A DNA stretch of 64,000 nt from Trebonia sp963836195 (GCA_963836195.1 CAWIIX010000002.1:1-64000), one strand, 5' to 3'; shown: positions 49,767-60,567, counted from the first letter of the stretch. A program made the numbers and translations. Notes: a model not told the origin generated them from the letters alone.

Positions 49767-50138
49767 TCAGGCCAAGTACGACACCTGGTAGTGGGCGAGC
49801 TGCCAGCCGTCGGCCGTCCGGGTGGCGAGCACGCCCAGGTGCACGCCGAGGGTCGCCTTGTCGGTGTACGAGAAGTCCGCCCACAGGTAGCCGAGCACCA
49901 GCCCCTCGGCCAGCCGCCTGGTCTCCAGGACCTTGTACGCGGCCTGCATGCCCATCGGCTGGGAGGCGTAGTAGTCCGTCACTCCCCGCCGCCCGACCGA
50001 GTAGGGCCGCATCCCCTGGAAGATCGCGTCCTCGGTGAAGCAGTCGGCCACCTCGGTCGGCTCGTGCGCGTCCACCCCCGCCTTCCAGCGGTCCATTACT
50101 CCCCGGATGACCTGCTCGTCCTCGCTCGTGGTGCCCAT
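49767..50138 (-). CDS. SnoaL-like / NTF2-fold protein
   Basis: 123 residues, SgcJ/EcaC or DUF4440-like. The N-terminal helix DEQVIRGVMDRWKAGVDAHEPTEVADCFTEDAIFQGM and the C-terminal strands (LATRTADGWQLAHYQVSYL) are the hallmarks of this cone-shaped fold. Members include isomerases, hydrolases and binding proteins, so no reaction can be assigned. Confidence 0.8.
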   Translation of the reverse strand: MGTTSEDEQVIRGVMDRWKAGVDAHEPTEVADCFTEDAIFQGMRPYSVGRRGVTDYYASQPMGMQAAYKVLETRRLAEGLVLGYLWADFSYTDKATLGVHLGVLATRTADGWQLAHYQVSYLA

Positions 50139-50208
50139 CTTCGCCCCCTGTCGTCGCCCCCCACCCCTCCGACAGTCTCTCCACCGGCCCGGGATTCATT
50201 CGCGGGCT

Positions 50209-50232
50209 GTTTACGGCCAGGCCGCCCGGGTA
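50209..50232 (+). promoter_or_regulatory. SigB/F-type promoter upstream of the sigma factor gene
   Basis: GTTT at 50209-50212, a 15-base spacer, GGGTA at 50228-50232, about 180 bases before the sigma gene. This suggests that the sigma factor recognises its own promoter, as SigB and SigF often do. Confidence 0.55.
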
Positions 50233-50414
50233 GCCGCTGCACTGCGGTCGGCCCGGTCAACGAGGTCGAGCGCATCGCGCCGTGCCCCGGGCACCCCCCC
50301 AGTCGGGGCGCGGCGCGATTATTTATGTGAGGCAGATCACATAAGACAACGTTTAGAAGCTCTGGTGCGGGCACAACAGCGAACGTCCGGCATTCGTCCC
50401 CCGCAGATCCGGAG

Positions 50415-51227
50415 ATGGCCATGATGAAGACAACGACCTACGAGCCCGCGCTCGGCCACCGAGCGGAACTCAGGGGCCTGTCCGACGACGAGCTCCTCAC
50501 CCGGCTGCGCGCGCTGCCGCGAGACAGCGACGAGCGCGCGTCGCTGTGCGAGCTGATCGTGGAGCGGCACGAGAAGCTGGTCCGCTCCTGCGTCAGGCAG
50601 TACCGCGGCAGCCCCGAGCCGGTCGAGGACCTGATGCAGGTCGGCTACGTCGGCCTGCTCAAGGCGATCAACAACTTCGACCCGGCGTTCGGCAACAGCC
50701 TCACCGCCTACGCGGCCCCATGCGTGAGCGGCGAGATCAAGCGGCACTTCCGCGACAAGCGGTGGCAGGTCCACGTGCGCCGCGCCGCCCAGGAGCTGCT
50801 GCTCGAGATGCGCAAGGCGACCGAGGACCTGACCCACAAGCTCGGCCGCGCGCCGACCAACGAGGAGCTGGCCGAGCGGCTCGGCGTCACCGCCGACGAT
50901 CTGCTCGAGGCGCAGCAGGCAGACATGGTGTTCACCTCCTATTCGCTCGACGCCCCGCTGTCGGACGGGGACGACCCCGGGCAGCTGGCCGACATGCTCG
51001 GCGACGAGGACGCCGACGTCGAGCGCGCGATCGACATGGAGGCGGTGGCGACCCACTGGGACGAGCTCCCCGAGCGCGAGCAGAAGATCCTCACCATGCG
51101 CTTCTACGGCAACCTGACCCAGGCCGAGATCGGCGCGACCCTCGGCATCTCCCAGATGCACGTGTCCCGCCTGCTCTCCCGCGCGCTGGCCCACCTGCGC
51201 AGCCGCCTGCTCGACGCCGCCGCCTGA
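50415..51227 (+). CDS. RNA polymerase sigma factor, SigB/SigF/SigG subfamily
   Basis: 270 residues. Region 2 includes VEDLMQVGYVGLLKAINNFDPAFGNSLTAYAAP, region 3 TEDLTHKLGRAPTNEELAERLG and region 4 LPEREQKILTMRFYGNLTQAEIGATLGISQMHVSRLLSRAL. This subfamily is controlled by partner switching with an RsbW-type kinase and STAS antagonists, both of which are encoded in this island. The regulon probably includes genes with GTTT-GGGTA promoters here. The start at 50415 or at 50421 (MAMMK or MMK) is uncertain. Confidence 0.92.
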   Translation: MAMMKTTTYEPALGHRAELRGLSDDELLTRLRALPRDSDERASLCELIVERHEKLVRSCVRQYRGSPEPVEDLMQVGYVGLLKAINNFDPAFGNSLTAYAAPCVSGEIKRHFRDKRWQVHVRRAAQELLLEMRKATEDLTHKLGRAPTNEELAERLGVTADDLLEAQQADMVFTSYSLDAPLSDGDDPGQLADMLGDEDADVERAIDMEAVATHWDELPEREQKILTMRFYGNLTQAEIGATLGISQMHVSRLLSRALAHLRSRLLDAAA

Positions 51228-51263
51228 CGCCCGCAACGTCCCCATCAGGAAGGACAATCCCCC

Positions 51264-51668
51264 ATGAAAACAGGCGCAGGCCTGGCGTTCATCGCCGTCG
51301 GCGCGATCCTTGCGTTCGCCATCCACGGCAGCCCCGGGTGGGTGAACGTGCACACGGTCGGCTGGGTGCTGATGCTCGTCGGCCTGGTCGGGATGCTGCT
51401 GCCCAGGCGCACCTACGGCTGGCTCGGCCGCCGGATGACGGTGCGGCGGAGCTACCCGAGCGGCCGGGTCGAGCAGCGGGCGGTGCCGCCGTACGTCGGC
51501 CTCAACCCGGGCACGGCCAGGGAAGAGGCGGGCCTTCCGCCCGAGCCGACGCTGCTCGAGCAGGAGGACCTGATCGACGGGACCCGGCTCAACGGCGAAC
51601 CGTACGGGAGCCAGCGCCCGGTCGCAGGCGACACCGAGGTGATCGAGGACCTCTACGAGCAGCCGTAA
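51264..51668 (+). CDS. DUF6458-like membrane protein
   Basis: 134 residues. Two N-terminal helices (GAGLAFIAVGAILAFAI and VGWVLMLVGLVGMLLP) are followed by a basic juxtamembrane stretch and a hydrophilic tail of about 70 residues. The two helices match a small actinobacterial family of unknown function. AGGAAGGA precedes the ATG. It lies 36 bases after the sigma gene stop and is probably in the same transcript. Confidence 0.78.
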   Translation: MKTGAGLAFIAVGAILAFAIHGSPGWVNVHTVGWVLMLVGLVGMLLPRRTYGWLGRRMTVRRSYPSGRVEQRAVPPYVGLNPGTAREEAGLPPEPTLLEQEDLIDGTRLNGEPYGSQRPVAGDTEVIEDLYEQP

Positions 51669-51670
51669 CC

Positions 51671-51698
51671 GGTCCGGTCTGACCGGTCAGACCGGACC
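51671..51698. terminator. Bidirectional palindromic terminator
   Basis: GGTCCGGTCTGA, loop CCGG, TCAGACCGGACC, perfect over 12 pairs, between the stops of the convergent DUF6458 and phosphatase genes. Its symmetry would serve both strands. Confidence 0.75.
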
Positions 51699-51719
51699 CC
51701 GCCGCTCGATGCTCGCGCG

Positions 51720-53642
51720 TCAGGGCCCCACCCTGACCGCGAGCATCGTCACGTCGTCGCGCAGCTCGCCGTCGGAGAACGAGGTAACCAGCTCCTGGAC
51801 CGCGTGCACGGTCTCCGCCGCCGAGCGCCCGGCGACCGAGGCCAGCTCGTCCGCCAGCCGGTCCTCGAAGAACGCCAGGTCCGCGCTGCGCGCCTCGGTC
51901 ACCCCGTCGGTGTAGAAGAACAGCAGGTCGCCCTCGCGGAGCTCCAGTTCCATCCGGCTCGCCTCCAGGTCGCCGAACAGCCCCAGCGGCATCCCGTCGA
52001 CCTCCAGGATCTCCACCCGCCCGTCGGCCCGGACCACGGCCGGGCCGGGATGGCCGCAGCCGCCCAGCCTGACCTGCACCCGGCGGCCGCGCTGGCGCAG
52101 GAAGGCGAGCGAGGCGGTCACGAAGCGCTCGCCGTAGTCCCCGGCCAGCAGCACCTCGTTGGCGGCGGTGAGCACGTCGGCGGGCGCGTCGTGGACGTGC
52201 GCGAGGGCGCGGATCGAGTGCCTGGCGGCGGCGGTCATCGCGGCCGCGTCCTGGCCCTTGCCGCAGACGTCGCCGACCGCGATGGCCCAGCCGTCGGAGG
52301 CCGGGAACACGTCGTAGAAGTCTCCGCTGATCTCCTGCCACTGGGTGGCGCCGATGTAGGCGGCGGCGAACTCGAGCCAGGGCACCGCCGGCAGGCTGGC
52401 CGGCAGCAGGCTCGCCTGGAGCGACTCGGCGACCTCGGACCGGCGGCGGAACATCCGGTCGACGCGGATCGCGTTGGCGAGGTGCTGGCCCAGATCCTCG
52501 GCCAGCCCGAGGTCGGCGACCGAGAACGGGCCGTTGGCCGCCTGCCGCGCCAGCGTCAGCGCGCCGTAGCCGGTGCTCCCGTCGGAGATCGGGACGCAGA
52601 TCAGCGAGGTGGCGCCGAGCGTCATCAGCAGCGGCGTGCCGCCCGGCCCGATGCCGAGCACCGAGGGATCGTCGGGGTGCGCGAGCAGCACCGACTTGCC
52701 GGTCGAGTGCACCTGCCACGGGGCCGATTCCGGATCGGGGTCGACCGACCGCACGGCCCGCTCTGCGCTTCCCGGCCCGCGCCGATCGGCCCGGCCGTCG
52801 CGCAGGCCCGCCGCGAACTGGCGGCGAAGCTGGCCGCCGCGGTCGATGTCGATGATGACCCAGTCCGCGAGCTCGCCCGCCAGCAGCCGTGCGCACCGCT
52901 GCAGGGTGACGGCCTCGCTGAACGTGCTGTTGTCGAGGAGCAGCCGGGTCACCGACGTCACCATGTCAAGCCGCTTGGTCATCGCGGTGATGGCGGGGTC
53001 GGTCGTGTCCTCGATCACGGCCGGAGCGGCCGCGGCGGCCCCGTCGGCGGCCGCCCCGTCGGCGGCGGCGACGGCGGAATCCGCCCCGGCCGGGGCGACG
53101 GTGACCATGAACAGCGGCGGGTCGCCTGGCAGTTCGACGGCGGCCGCCGTCAGGGTGGCGTCAAGCGGGCCGGTGGAGGTCAGCACCCGGCAGTTGGCCT
53201 TCCGGTCCGCCCCGGTCCGGGCGACCGCCGCCAGCTGCGTCTGCAGCGCGGCGCGGAACGGCAGGTCGACGAAGGAGGTGAGCGGCTTGCCGGTGGCGTA
53301 GCCGGCCGGGAATCCAAGCAGCGCGGCCGCCCGGTCGTTCGCCCGCCGGATCGTGCTGTCCTGCTCGAGCAGGAACAGGGCGGCCGGGGTGCGCTGGAAG
53401 GCGGCGTGCAGCAGCCGGCGCTCGGCCGTTCCCGGCAGGCCGTCGGGCGCGGCGTCGCTCCGCTCAGCCGGGGCGGCCGTCAGCGCCACCGCGAGCGCGT
53501 CGATGGCGCCGTCCAGTTCGGTGAGGGCAGCGTCGATCAGCGAACCGGCATCGGCGCCGGGCAGGCCGACCGCCTGCCGCAGCGCATCCCGCCGTCCCGC
53601 CAGGTCCGCCAGCGCCCCATCAGGCCGTCCGCCCTGCGGCAT
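51720..53642 (-). CDS. PAS-GAF PP2C (SpoIIE/RsbU-type) phosphatase
   Basis: 640 residues. An N-terminal helical part precedes a PAS domain (LLHAAFQRTPAALFLLEQDS, near residue 80), an Ala-rich linker (about 185-210), a GAF domain (about 225-395) and a SpoIIE phosphatase domain (ISGDFYDVFPASDGWAIAVGDVCGKGQDAA, then FYTDGVTEAR). Such enzymes dephosphorylate STAS antagonists and so switch on sigma factors. The Asp residues in GDFYDV and GDVCGKG bind metal. It faces the sigma operon and could act on the STAS protein at 46048 or 62217. Confidence 0.9.
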   Translation of the reverse strand: MPQGGRPDGALADLAGRRDALRQAVGLPGADAGSLIDAALTELDGAIDALAVALTAAPAERSDAAPDGLPGTAERRLLHAAFQRTPAALFLLEQDSTIRRANDRAAALLGFPAGYATGKPLTSFVDLPFRAALQTQLAAVARTGADRKANCRVLTSTGPLDATLTAAAVELPGDPPLFMVTVAPAGADSAVAAADGAAADGAAAAAPAVIEDTTDPAITAMTKRLDMVTSVTRLLLDNSTFSEAVTLQRCARLLAGELADWVIIDIDRGGQLRRQFAAGLRDGRADRRGPGSAERAVRSVDPDPESAPWQVHSTGKSVLLAHPDDPSVLGIGPGGTPLLMTLGATSLICVPISDGSTGYGALTLARQAANGPFSVADLGLAEDLGQHLANAIRVDRMFRRRSEVAESLQASLLPASLPAVPWLEFAAAYIGATQWQEISGDFYDVFPASDGWAIAVGDVCGKGQDAAAMTAAARHSIRALAHVHDAPADVLTAANEVLLAGDYGERFVTASLAFLRQRGRRVQVRLGGCGHPGPAVVRADGRVEILEVDGMPLGLFGDLEASRMELELREGDLLFFYTDGVTEARSADLAFFEDRLADELASVAGRSAAETVHAVQELVTSFSDGELRDDVTMLAVRVGP

Positions 53643-53774
53643 ATGTCCGCCATCCCCGCATTGTCGTCGTCAACCGAGCCAGGTTCAGGATATGGGGCGG
53701 ATCCGGGTGACCGAGATCAAGATCAATGGCAACAAGGATGTGAATCGGCACGCGCAGCCGGCGATGTTTACCGG

Positions 53775-53869
53775 CAGTCGTGGGGGTAGCCGGTTAGGGC
53801 ACCTGACCACCCCCAGACAACCCGCCGGAGCCTTACCACGACCCCCCCCCAGGGCTCCGGCGGGTTTTT
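53775..53869 (+). ncRNA. Candidate small RNA, 6C-like
   Basis: The plus strand between the phosphatase and hybrid kinase genes carries two stems. The first is GGGGGT-agcc-GGTTAG-ggcac-CTGACC-ACCCCC at 53782-53814. The second pairs CCCGCCGGAGCC (53821-53832) with GGCTCCGGCGGG (53853-53864) and has a loop with nine consecutive C, followed by five T. Two stems with C-rich stretches and an intrinsic terminator match the description of the actinobacterial 6C RNA. The 5-prime end is not known. Confidence 0.55.
53821..53869 (+). terminator. Rho-independent terminator
   Basis: A 12-bp perfect stem followed by TTTTT at 53865-53869. It is the clearest classical terminator in the window, and it points in the plus direction with no plus-strand protein gene upstream, which is why a small RNA is proposed. 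Confidence 0.85.
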
Positions 53870-53876
53870 ACGGGGT

Positions 53877-56800
53877 TTAGGCGTTCGCCAGCCAGCGTTC
53901 CATGCAGGCGATCAGCTCATCGGTGTCGACCGGCTTGGTCACGTAGTCGTTGGCGCCGGCCGCCAGGCTCTTCTCCCGGTCGCTTGGCATCGCCCGCGCG
54001 GTGACCGCGATGATCGGCAGCGACTCGAACTCGGGCATCTGCCGGATCGCGGTCATCGTCGCATAGCCGTCCATCCCCGGCATCATGATGTCGGTCAGGA
54101 TCAGGTCGGTCTCCGGGTTGGCGCGCAGCACCTCGATGCCCTGCCGCCCGTCGCTTGCGTGCGTCACCTCGATGCCGTGCAGCTCGAGCGAGCTGGTGAT
54201 CGCGAACACGTTGCGGGCGTCGTCGTCGATGACGAGCACGTGCTTGCCCCGCAGCTCGGGGTGGTCGTCCGCGACCGGCTCGTCCGCGTCGCCGGGCGCT
54301 CTCGGCCGCGGCCGCGCTGGCGACGAACGCGGGCACCTGACCCGGCCGGGCGGCCGACAGGTGCAGCGTGATCCGCTCGCGGAGCTCGTCCAGCGAGGGC
54401 AGCAGCTCCAGCGTCGGGTAGGCGGAGCGCAGCGCCGCGAAGCGGTCCATGTTCGCGCCGTCCGGCTGCGCGGACTGGTAGGCGAGCACCGGGACCTCGC
54501 GCAGCTCCGGCTTCTCCTGCACCTGCTCGAGGAACTCGAGCGCGGTCGGCATGGCTAGGTCGACGACCACGCACCGGAACGGCTCGGCCGCCAGCATCGC
54601 CACCCCCTGGCTGGGGCCGACGGCGGTGGACACCCGCACGGCGGTGCTGACGCCGGCCAGGTCGGAGATCGCGCTGTAGGCGAGCAGCGTCAGCAGGCCG
54701 CCGCTGGTGCCCTCGAAGACGAGCACGTTCCTGTCCTGGCCGCCGGCCCGGCCGTCCCCGCCGCCGGCCGCGCGGCCCTCGATCGCGGTGACGGTGGCGG
54801 CGGTGCCGGTGACGGCGGTCCCCGCGGCGGGGGCGACCGGAACGGAGTCGTCGTCGCGTCCGCCCGCCCCGAACGCGATGATCGACGTCGCCGCGCGGGT
54901 GATGTCGGCCATCGCGGCCCGCAGCGGCCGGCTGATCTCGTCGCGCCCCGCCTCGGCGGCCGCGGCGGCTTCGGATCCCCGGGCTGGTCGGTCGGCGTTC
55001 CCGGTGCCACGGGCCTCCCGGGGGCCGCCGCGGCCGGTCGGCCCGGCGTAGCCGATCAGCCCGTCCGGCGTCGGCGATCCTTCGGCCAGGGCGGCGAAGG
55101 CGTCCGCGGCCTCGTCGAAGGGCGGGACGGCGGGCAGCGTGGCGGGCACCCGCAGGGTGAACGTGCTGCCGCGGCCGAGGTCGCTGGTGGCGGTGATCTG
55201 CCCGCCGAGCAGCGCGCTGACCTGACTGGCGATCGACAGCCCGAGCCCGGTGCCGCCGTACCGGCGGCTGAGCGTCCCGTCGCCCTGCTGGAACGCGCCG
55301 AAGATGACGGCCAGGTTCTCCGGCGCGATGCCGATCCCGGTGTCGATGACCGAGAACACCAGCTCCGGATCGCCGCCCTGGCCGTCGGCGGCGGTCGTCG
55401 CGCTCACCCGGAGAGTGACCCGCCCGCGCTCGGTGAACTTGACCGCGTTGGACAGCAGGTTCCCGACCACCTGGCGCAGTCGCTGCCGGTCGGTGTCCAG
55501 CTCCGCCAGCGCCGACGGCTCGATCGCGACCTCGAAGTCGAGGCCCTTCTCGGTGGTCAGCGGCTGGAACGTGGCCTGCAGGTCCTCGATCAGGGCGCCC
55601 AGCGTGAACCGCTCGGCGTGCAGGTCCATCCGGCCGGCCTCCACCTTCGACAGGTCGAGGATGTCGTTGATGAGCTGAAGCAGGTCCGAGCCGGCCGAGT
55701 GGATGACGTTCGCGTACTCGACCTGCTTGGCGGTGAGGTTCCGGCCCGGGTTCTGCGCCAGCAGCCGGGCCAGGATCAGCAGGCTGTTCAGCGGCGTCCG
55801 CAGCTCGTGCGACATGTTCGCGAGGAACTGGGACTTGTACTGGGAGGCGAGCGCGAGCTGCCGCGCGCGCTCCTCGATCTCCGCCCTCGCCCGCTCGATC
55901 TCCGAGTTCTTGGCCTCGATGTCCTGCTTCTGCGCGGCCAGCAGCTCGGCCTTGTCCTCGAGGTCGGCGTTGGACCGCTGCAGCTCCTCCGACCGGGCCT
56001 GCAGTTCCGACGACCGTGCCTGCAGCTCGGTCGCCAGCTGCTGCGACTGGTCGAGCAGCGTGTCGGTCCTGGAGTTGGCGATGATCGCGTTGACGCTGAT
56101 CCCGAGCGTCTCGGCGAACTGCTCGAGGAAGTCGATCTGGATCGGGGTGAACTTGCTGAACGACGCGAGCTCGACCACGCCGAGCACCTCGCCCTCGAAC
56201 AGCAGCGGCAGCACGACCAGGTTGGCCGGCGGCGCCTCGCCAAGACCGGACGTGATCTTGATGTAGCCCTGCGGGATCTCGTCGACCACGACCAGCCGCT
56301 TGGACTTGGCGACCTGGCCGATCAGCGACTGCCCGATCCGGTACTGGATCGGCGCGTCCTTGTCCGCCCGCAGCCCGTACCCGGCGATCAGCCGGAGGCT
56401 GGTCTCGTCGCCCGCCTGGTCGGCGAGGAAGAACGTCCCGTGCAGCGCCCCCATCAGCGGCGCCAGCTCCTCCATGATCAGCTCGGCGACGACCTCGAGG
56501 TCCCGGTGGCCCTGCATCATCGAGCCGATGCTGGCCAGGTTGGTCTTCAGCCAGTCCTGGTCGCGGGAGGCCTGCACGGTCTCGCGCAGCGTGTCCACCA
56601 TCGTGTTGATGGTGTCCTTCAGTTCCGCGACCTCGCCCTCCGCATCGACCGAGATCGTCCTGGTGAGGTCGCCCGCCGCGACCGCGCTGGTCACCTGGGA
56701 GATCGCCCGCACCTGGCGGGTCAGGTTGCCGGCCAGCTCGTTGACGTTCTCGGTCAGCCGCTTCCAGGTGCCGGAGACGCCCTCGACCTCGGCCTGCCCG

Positions 56801-57582
56801 CCGAGCTTGCCCTCCCGGCCGACCTCGCGGGCCACCCGGGTGACCTCGGCCGCGAACGACGACAGCTGGTCGACCATCGTGTTGATGGTCGTCTTGAGCT
56901 CGAGGATCTCGCCCCGCGCGTCCACGTCGATCTTCTTCGTCAGGTCGCCCTGCGCGACCGCGGTGGTCACCTGGGCGATGTTCCGCACCTGGTTGGTCAG
57001 GTTGTTCGCCATCGAGTTGACGTTGTCGGTCAGGTCCTTCCAGGTGCCTGAGACGCCGTGCACCACCGCCTGGCCGCCGAGATCGCCCTGGGTGCCCACC
57101 TCGCGGGCGACCCGGGTGACCTCGTCCGCGAAAGCGGAGAGCTGGTCGACCATCGTGTTGAGGGTGGTCTTGAGCTCGAGGATCTCGCCCTGGGCCTCCA
57201 CCCCGATCTTCTGGGTGAGGTCGCCCTTGGCCACCGCGGTCGCCACTTGGGCGATGTTCCGCACCTGGGTGGTGAGGTTGCCCGCCATCGCGTTGACCGA
57301 CTCGGTGAGGTCGCGCCAGGTGCCGGAGACACCGGAGACGTGGGCCTGCCCGCCGAGCTTGCCCTCGGTGCCCACCTCGCGCGCGACCCGGGTCACCTCC
57401 GAGGTGAACTGGTCGAGCTGGTCGGCCATGCCGTTGAAGACCGTCGCGATCTCATCCACGAGCGGATCGCCGGTCAGCGCGAGCCGTCGGCTGAAGTCAC
57501 CGCCGCGGACCGCGGTCAGCCCGGCGAGAAGCTGCTCGAGGCCCGACCGGTCAAGCCGGGGTCGCTGGTCAACGTCTGTCAT
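53877..57582 (-). CDS. Multi-HAMP hybrid histidine kinase with receiver domain (single-base frameshift)
   Basis: Large soluble sensor kinase, 1234 residues when restored. Tandem HAMP-type units of about 92 residues fill residues 10-365 (LTTQVRNIAQVATAVAKGDLTQKI and its repeats). A GAF domain, a coiled coil with ELQARSSELQARSEELQRS repeats, HisKA with H592 in FLANMSHELRTPLNSL and a HATPase (LLSNAVKFTERG, GIGIAP, GGTGLGLSI) follow. A degenerate receiver-like part leads into a true receiver (VLVIDDDARNVFAI, phospho-Asp in ILTDIMMPGMDG). The receiver lies in another frame from about 54295; one extra base in GCCCGGC explains it. There are no transmembrane helices. Confidence 0.87.
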
Positions 57583-57827
57583 GGGTGCTCCCATTCCTCG
57601 CCTGGAGCGGAGAAATCGTAAACGACTGACTGTTACACGATAGCCGCCTGGCAATGCGCGGCCGCTGTCAAATTGCCCATATACTCCGCTGCCGCCACCC
57701 GCGACCGGTCGCTATCAGGGAAATCGCGGGCATCGGCGCCGTCTCCGCCCGCCTCGGCGAGGCCGCCGTTTTACCCGGTGGCGGATGGTACGGTTTCGGC
57801 ATCTCGGCGTCTTGGCGTGGGGCGGTG
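57583..57827. promoter_or_regulatory. Divergent gap between the hybrid kinase and ANTAR-phosphatase genes
   Basis: About 245 bases; AT-richer near 57610-57640 (AAATCGTAAACGACTGACTG), where promoters of the two divergent genes may lie. No clear SigB/F-type promoter or inverted operator was recognised. Confidence 0.35.
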
Positions 57828-60306
57828 ATGGTGGCAGGCAGCAGTGGCGCGGTAACGCCTGGAGACGCTCCGCTGCCCGGAGACAGCCAGCTTCCCCGTG
57901 CTAGCGCCGACCCTGACCCTAGTCTACCGAGGCTCGCGGCCGTCATCGAGCGCCAGCGCCGTGAACTGATCCTGGCGCGGGCCGACGCGCAGGCGGCAGA
58001 GGTCGCCGCGATGGCCCGGGGCGTGCTGATGGAGCGGCAGGGACTGTCGCCGGTGGCGGCGATCCGCCAGCTCGCGGACATGGCCGCCGCGGCGGGCATC
58101 CCGGTGACCGAGATGGCAGCGGCCGTGCTGCGGCAGGAGCCGCCGTCCGCCCCAGCCGAATCTGCGTCGGCTGCCCCCGCCCCGGCTGCCTCCGCCGACC
58201 CGGCGAGGGCGGGGGAGCGGCTCGGCGCGGGGGAGTGGCTTGAGCCCGGGCAGCGGCTGGACGGGGCCGCCGAGTCGCTCGCGCTGGCGGCGATCACCCG
58301 CGCCAGGGACGGCGTCGAACTGGTCGGCGCGCTGGCCGGCCAGCTGGGACCGAGGTTCGAGGCGGCGGCGGTCGCGGTCTGGCTGCTCGACGCCGACGGC
58401 GCCCTCGAGCTGCTCGGCCAGGACGGGCTCGACGGCACCGACTCGAGCCGCTGGCGGCGGCTGCCGCCGCAGTTTGACTGCCCGGAGCAGCGGGTGGTCG
58501 CCGCCGGCGTCGACCTGTGGTGGGAGGCGGGGCCGCCGCCGCCCGACCCGGTGGCCGTCGCGGCGCCGTGGGGACGGAACGCCGCCCGGGCGGTGCTCGG
58601 CCTCCGGGACCGGGCGGGCATCCTCCTCGGCGTGGCCGAGGTCTGGTGGCGAGGGCCGCGACGGGAGTTCGACCCCGATACCCGGGGCCTGCTGGCCGCG
58701 ACGGTGGCCGGCTTCGCCGACGTGCTCGGGGTGCGCCTCGCCTATGGTCACATCGGGGCGGGGACCCCGTCCCCGGCCGTCTTCGCGGCCCTCGACCAGA
58801 TCGCGGATTCGGTGCTGCTGGCCCGGCCGCTGCGCGGGGCCGACGGCGAGATCACCGACTTCGCCATCATGTACCTGAGCCCCGGCTACGCCGACCCGCT
58901 CGGCCGTCCGGCCGCCGAGCTCGTCCGCGCTCACCCTGCTCGAGGCGTACCCCGCCTCGGCGTCGGGCGACGGCCTCTACGCGCGGGCCGAGCGGGTGCT
59001 CGCCAGCGGGCACGCCGAGCACGTGCCCGGCGCCGTCATAGCCCCGCTGGCCGCAGCCGCGACCGCCGAGAACGGCGGCGACATCGGGCAGACGGTGATC
59101 GCCGACCTGACCGCGATCCCGTTCTTCGCCGGGGTGCTGTTCACCTGGCGGACGCCGGGCGAGGCGGAGCGGCTGGCCGAGCTGCTCGGCCACGCGCAGC
59201 GCCTCGGCAGCATCGGCGGCTGGGAGGAGCAGCTCGCGGCCGGGACCATCCGCTGGACCGATTCCGCGTTCGCGCTGTTCGGGCTCGATCCGGCCCAGGC
59301 GGCGCCGATTCCGATCGCCCAGCTGCACAGCTTCGTGATCGCGGCCGACCGCGGGCCGGTTCGCCGGTTCCAGGAGTTGCTGCTGCAGCGCCGGGAGCCG
59401 GCCGTGGCGGTGTTCCGCATCGTCCGGCCGGGCGACACGGCGATCAGGCAGATCCGGATCTTCGCCGAGCCGGTCGTCGTCGACGACGCGCTGGTCGCGC
59501 TGCGCGGCGCCTTCCAGGACGTCTCGGCGCAGTACCACACCCAGGTGGCGCTGGCCGCCACCCGCGACCAGCTGGCCGACAGCGAGCAGCGGGCGGCCGA
59601 GGAGCACCTGCTCGCGCTCCGCCTCCAGCAGGCCATCATGGCCCAGGACGAGCCGCCGGTGGCGGCGGCGCGGGTGGACATCGCGGTGCGCTACCGCCCG
59701 GTCGAGCCCGGGCACCTGGTCGGCGGCGACTGGTACGACGTGCTCACCCTGCCCGGCGACGACCTGCTGATCGTGGTGGGGGACATCACCGGGCACGGCA
59801 TCGACGCGGTGACCGGCATGGTGGCCGCCCGCAACGCGCTGCGGGGGCTGGCGGCGACCCAGGAGGGCCCGGCCGAGCTCCTGCGGCACCTGAACTACGC
59901 CGCCTGCCATCTCACCGAGGGCATCGCCGGGACGGTCATCTGCGGCCGCTACGACCCGCAGACCCGGATCCTGCGCTGGGCCAGGGCCGGGCACCTGCCC
60001 CCGGTCCTGGTGCGGGACGGCGCCGCCAGGGCGCTGCCGCTCCCGGACGGCGTGCTGCTCGGACTCGACCCGGACGCCGTCTACGAGGAGGCCAGCACCC
60101 AGCTCCGGGTCGGCGACACCCTCCTGTTGTTCACCGACGGGCTGATCGAGCGCCGGTCCGGCTCGATCAGCGACGCGCTGCGCGACTTCACGGCGGCGGC
60201 CGCCCCGGCCGGCCCGGACGCGCGGTCGCACGCGGACCGGATCCTCGGCACCGCGATCTCGGACACCGGCGACGACGCCTGCCTGGTCGTCGTGCGGATC
60301 GTCTAG
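57828..60306 (+). CDS. ANTAR-GAF-PAS PP2C (SpoIIE-type) phosphatase (single-base frameshift)
   Basis: An ANTAR-like helical domain opens the protein (LILARADAQAAEVAAMARGVLMERQGLSPVAAIRQLADMAAAAGIPVTEMAAAVL). A GAF domain, a PAS-like region (LLGHAQRLGSIGGWEEQLAAGTIRWTDSAFALFGLD) and a SpoIIE phosphatase domain (VGGDWYDVLTLPGDDLLIVVGDITGHGIDAV, LLLFTDGLIERR) follow. The frame changes near 58926: PAAELV leads into ALTLLEAYPASASGDGLYAR in the next frame, fitting one extra C. The restored product is 825 residues. ATG at 57828 is chosen because the upstream 58 codons are not conserved in character. A fusion of ANTAR with a phosphatase is unusual. Confidence 0.82.
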
Positions 60307-60567
60307 CGAACGCCGGGCGGAGAATCAGCGATGCGGAAGCGCCGAGCGCCCGCGTCACCGCGTGGGTGCCGCGTGCCCGGTGCTCGCCCCCGCACGCCGC
60401 CGCCGCCCAGCCCCAAGCTGGCCTCGCATGGCAACGACGTCCGCATAACTTCGCCGATTCATCGCCAGCCTCACGTACCCCCGTCATAACCCCACAAACA
60501 CACCAAATCACCGCTTTATGGCCGACCAATTTGACCAATGAGTCCACCCCCGCCACCCCCCCACCAA

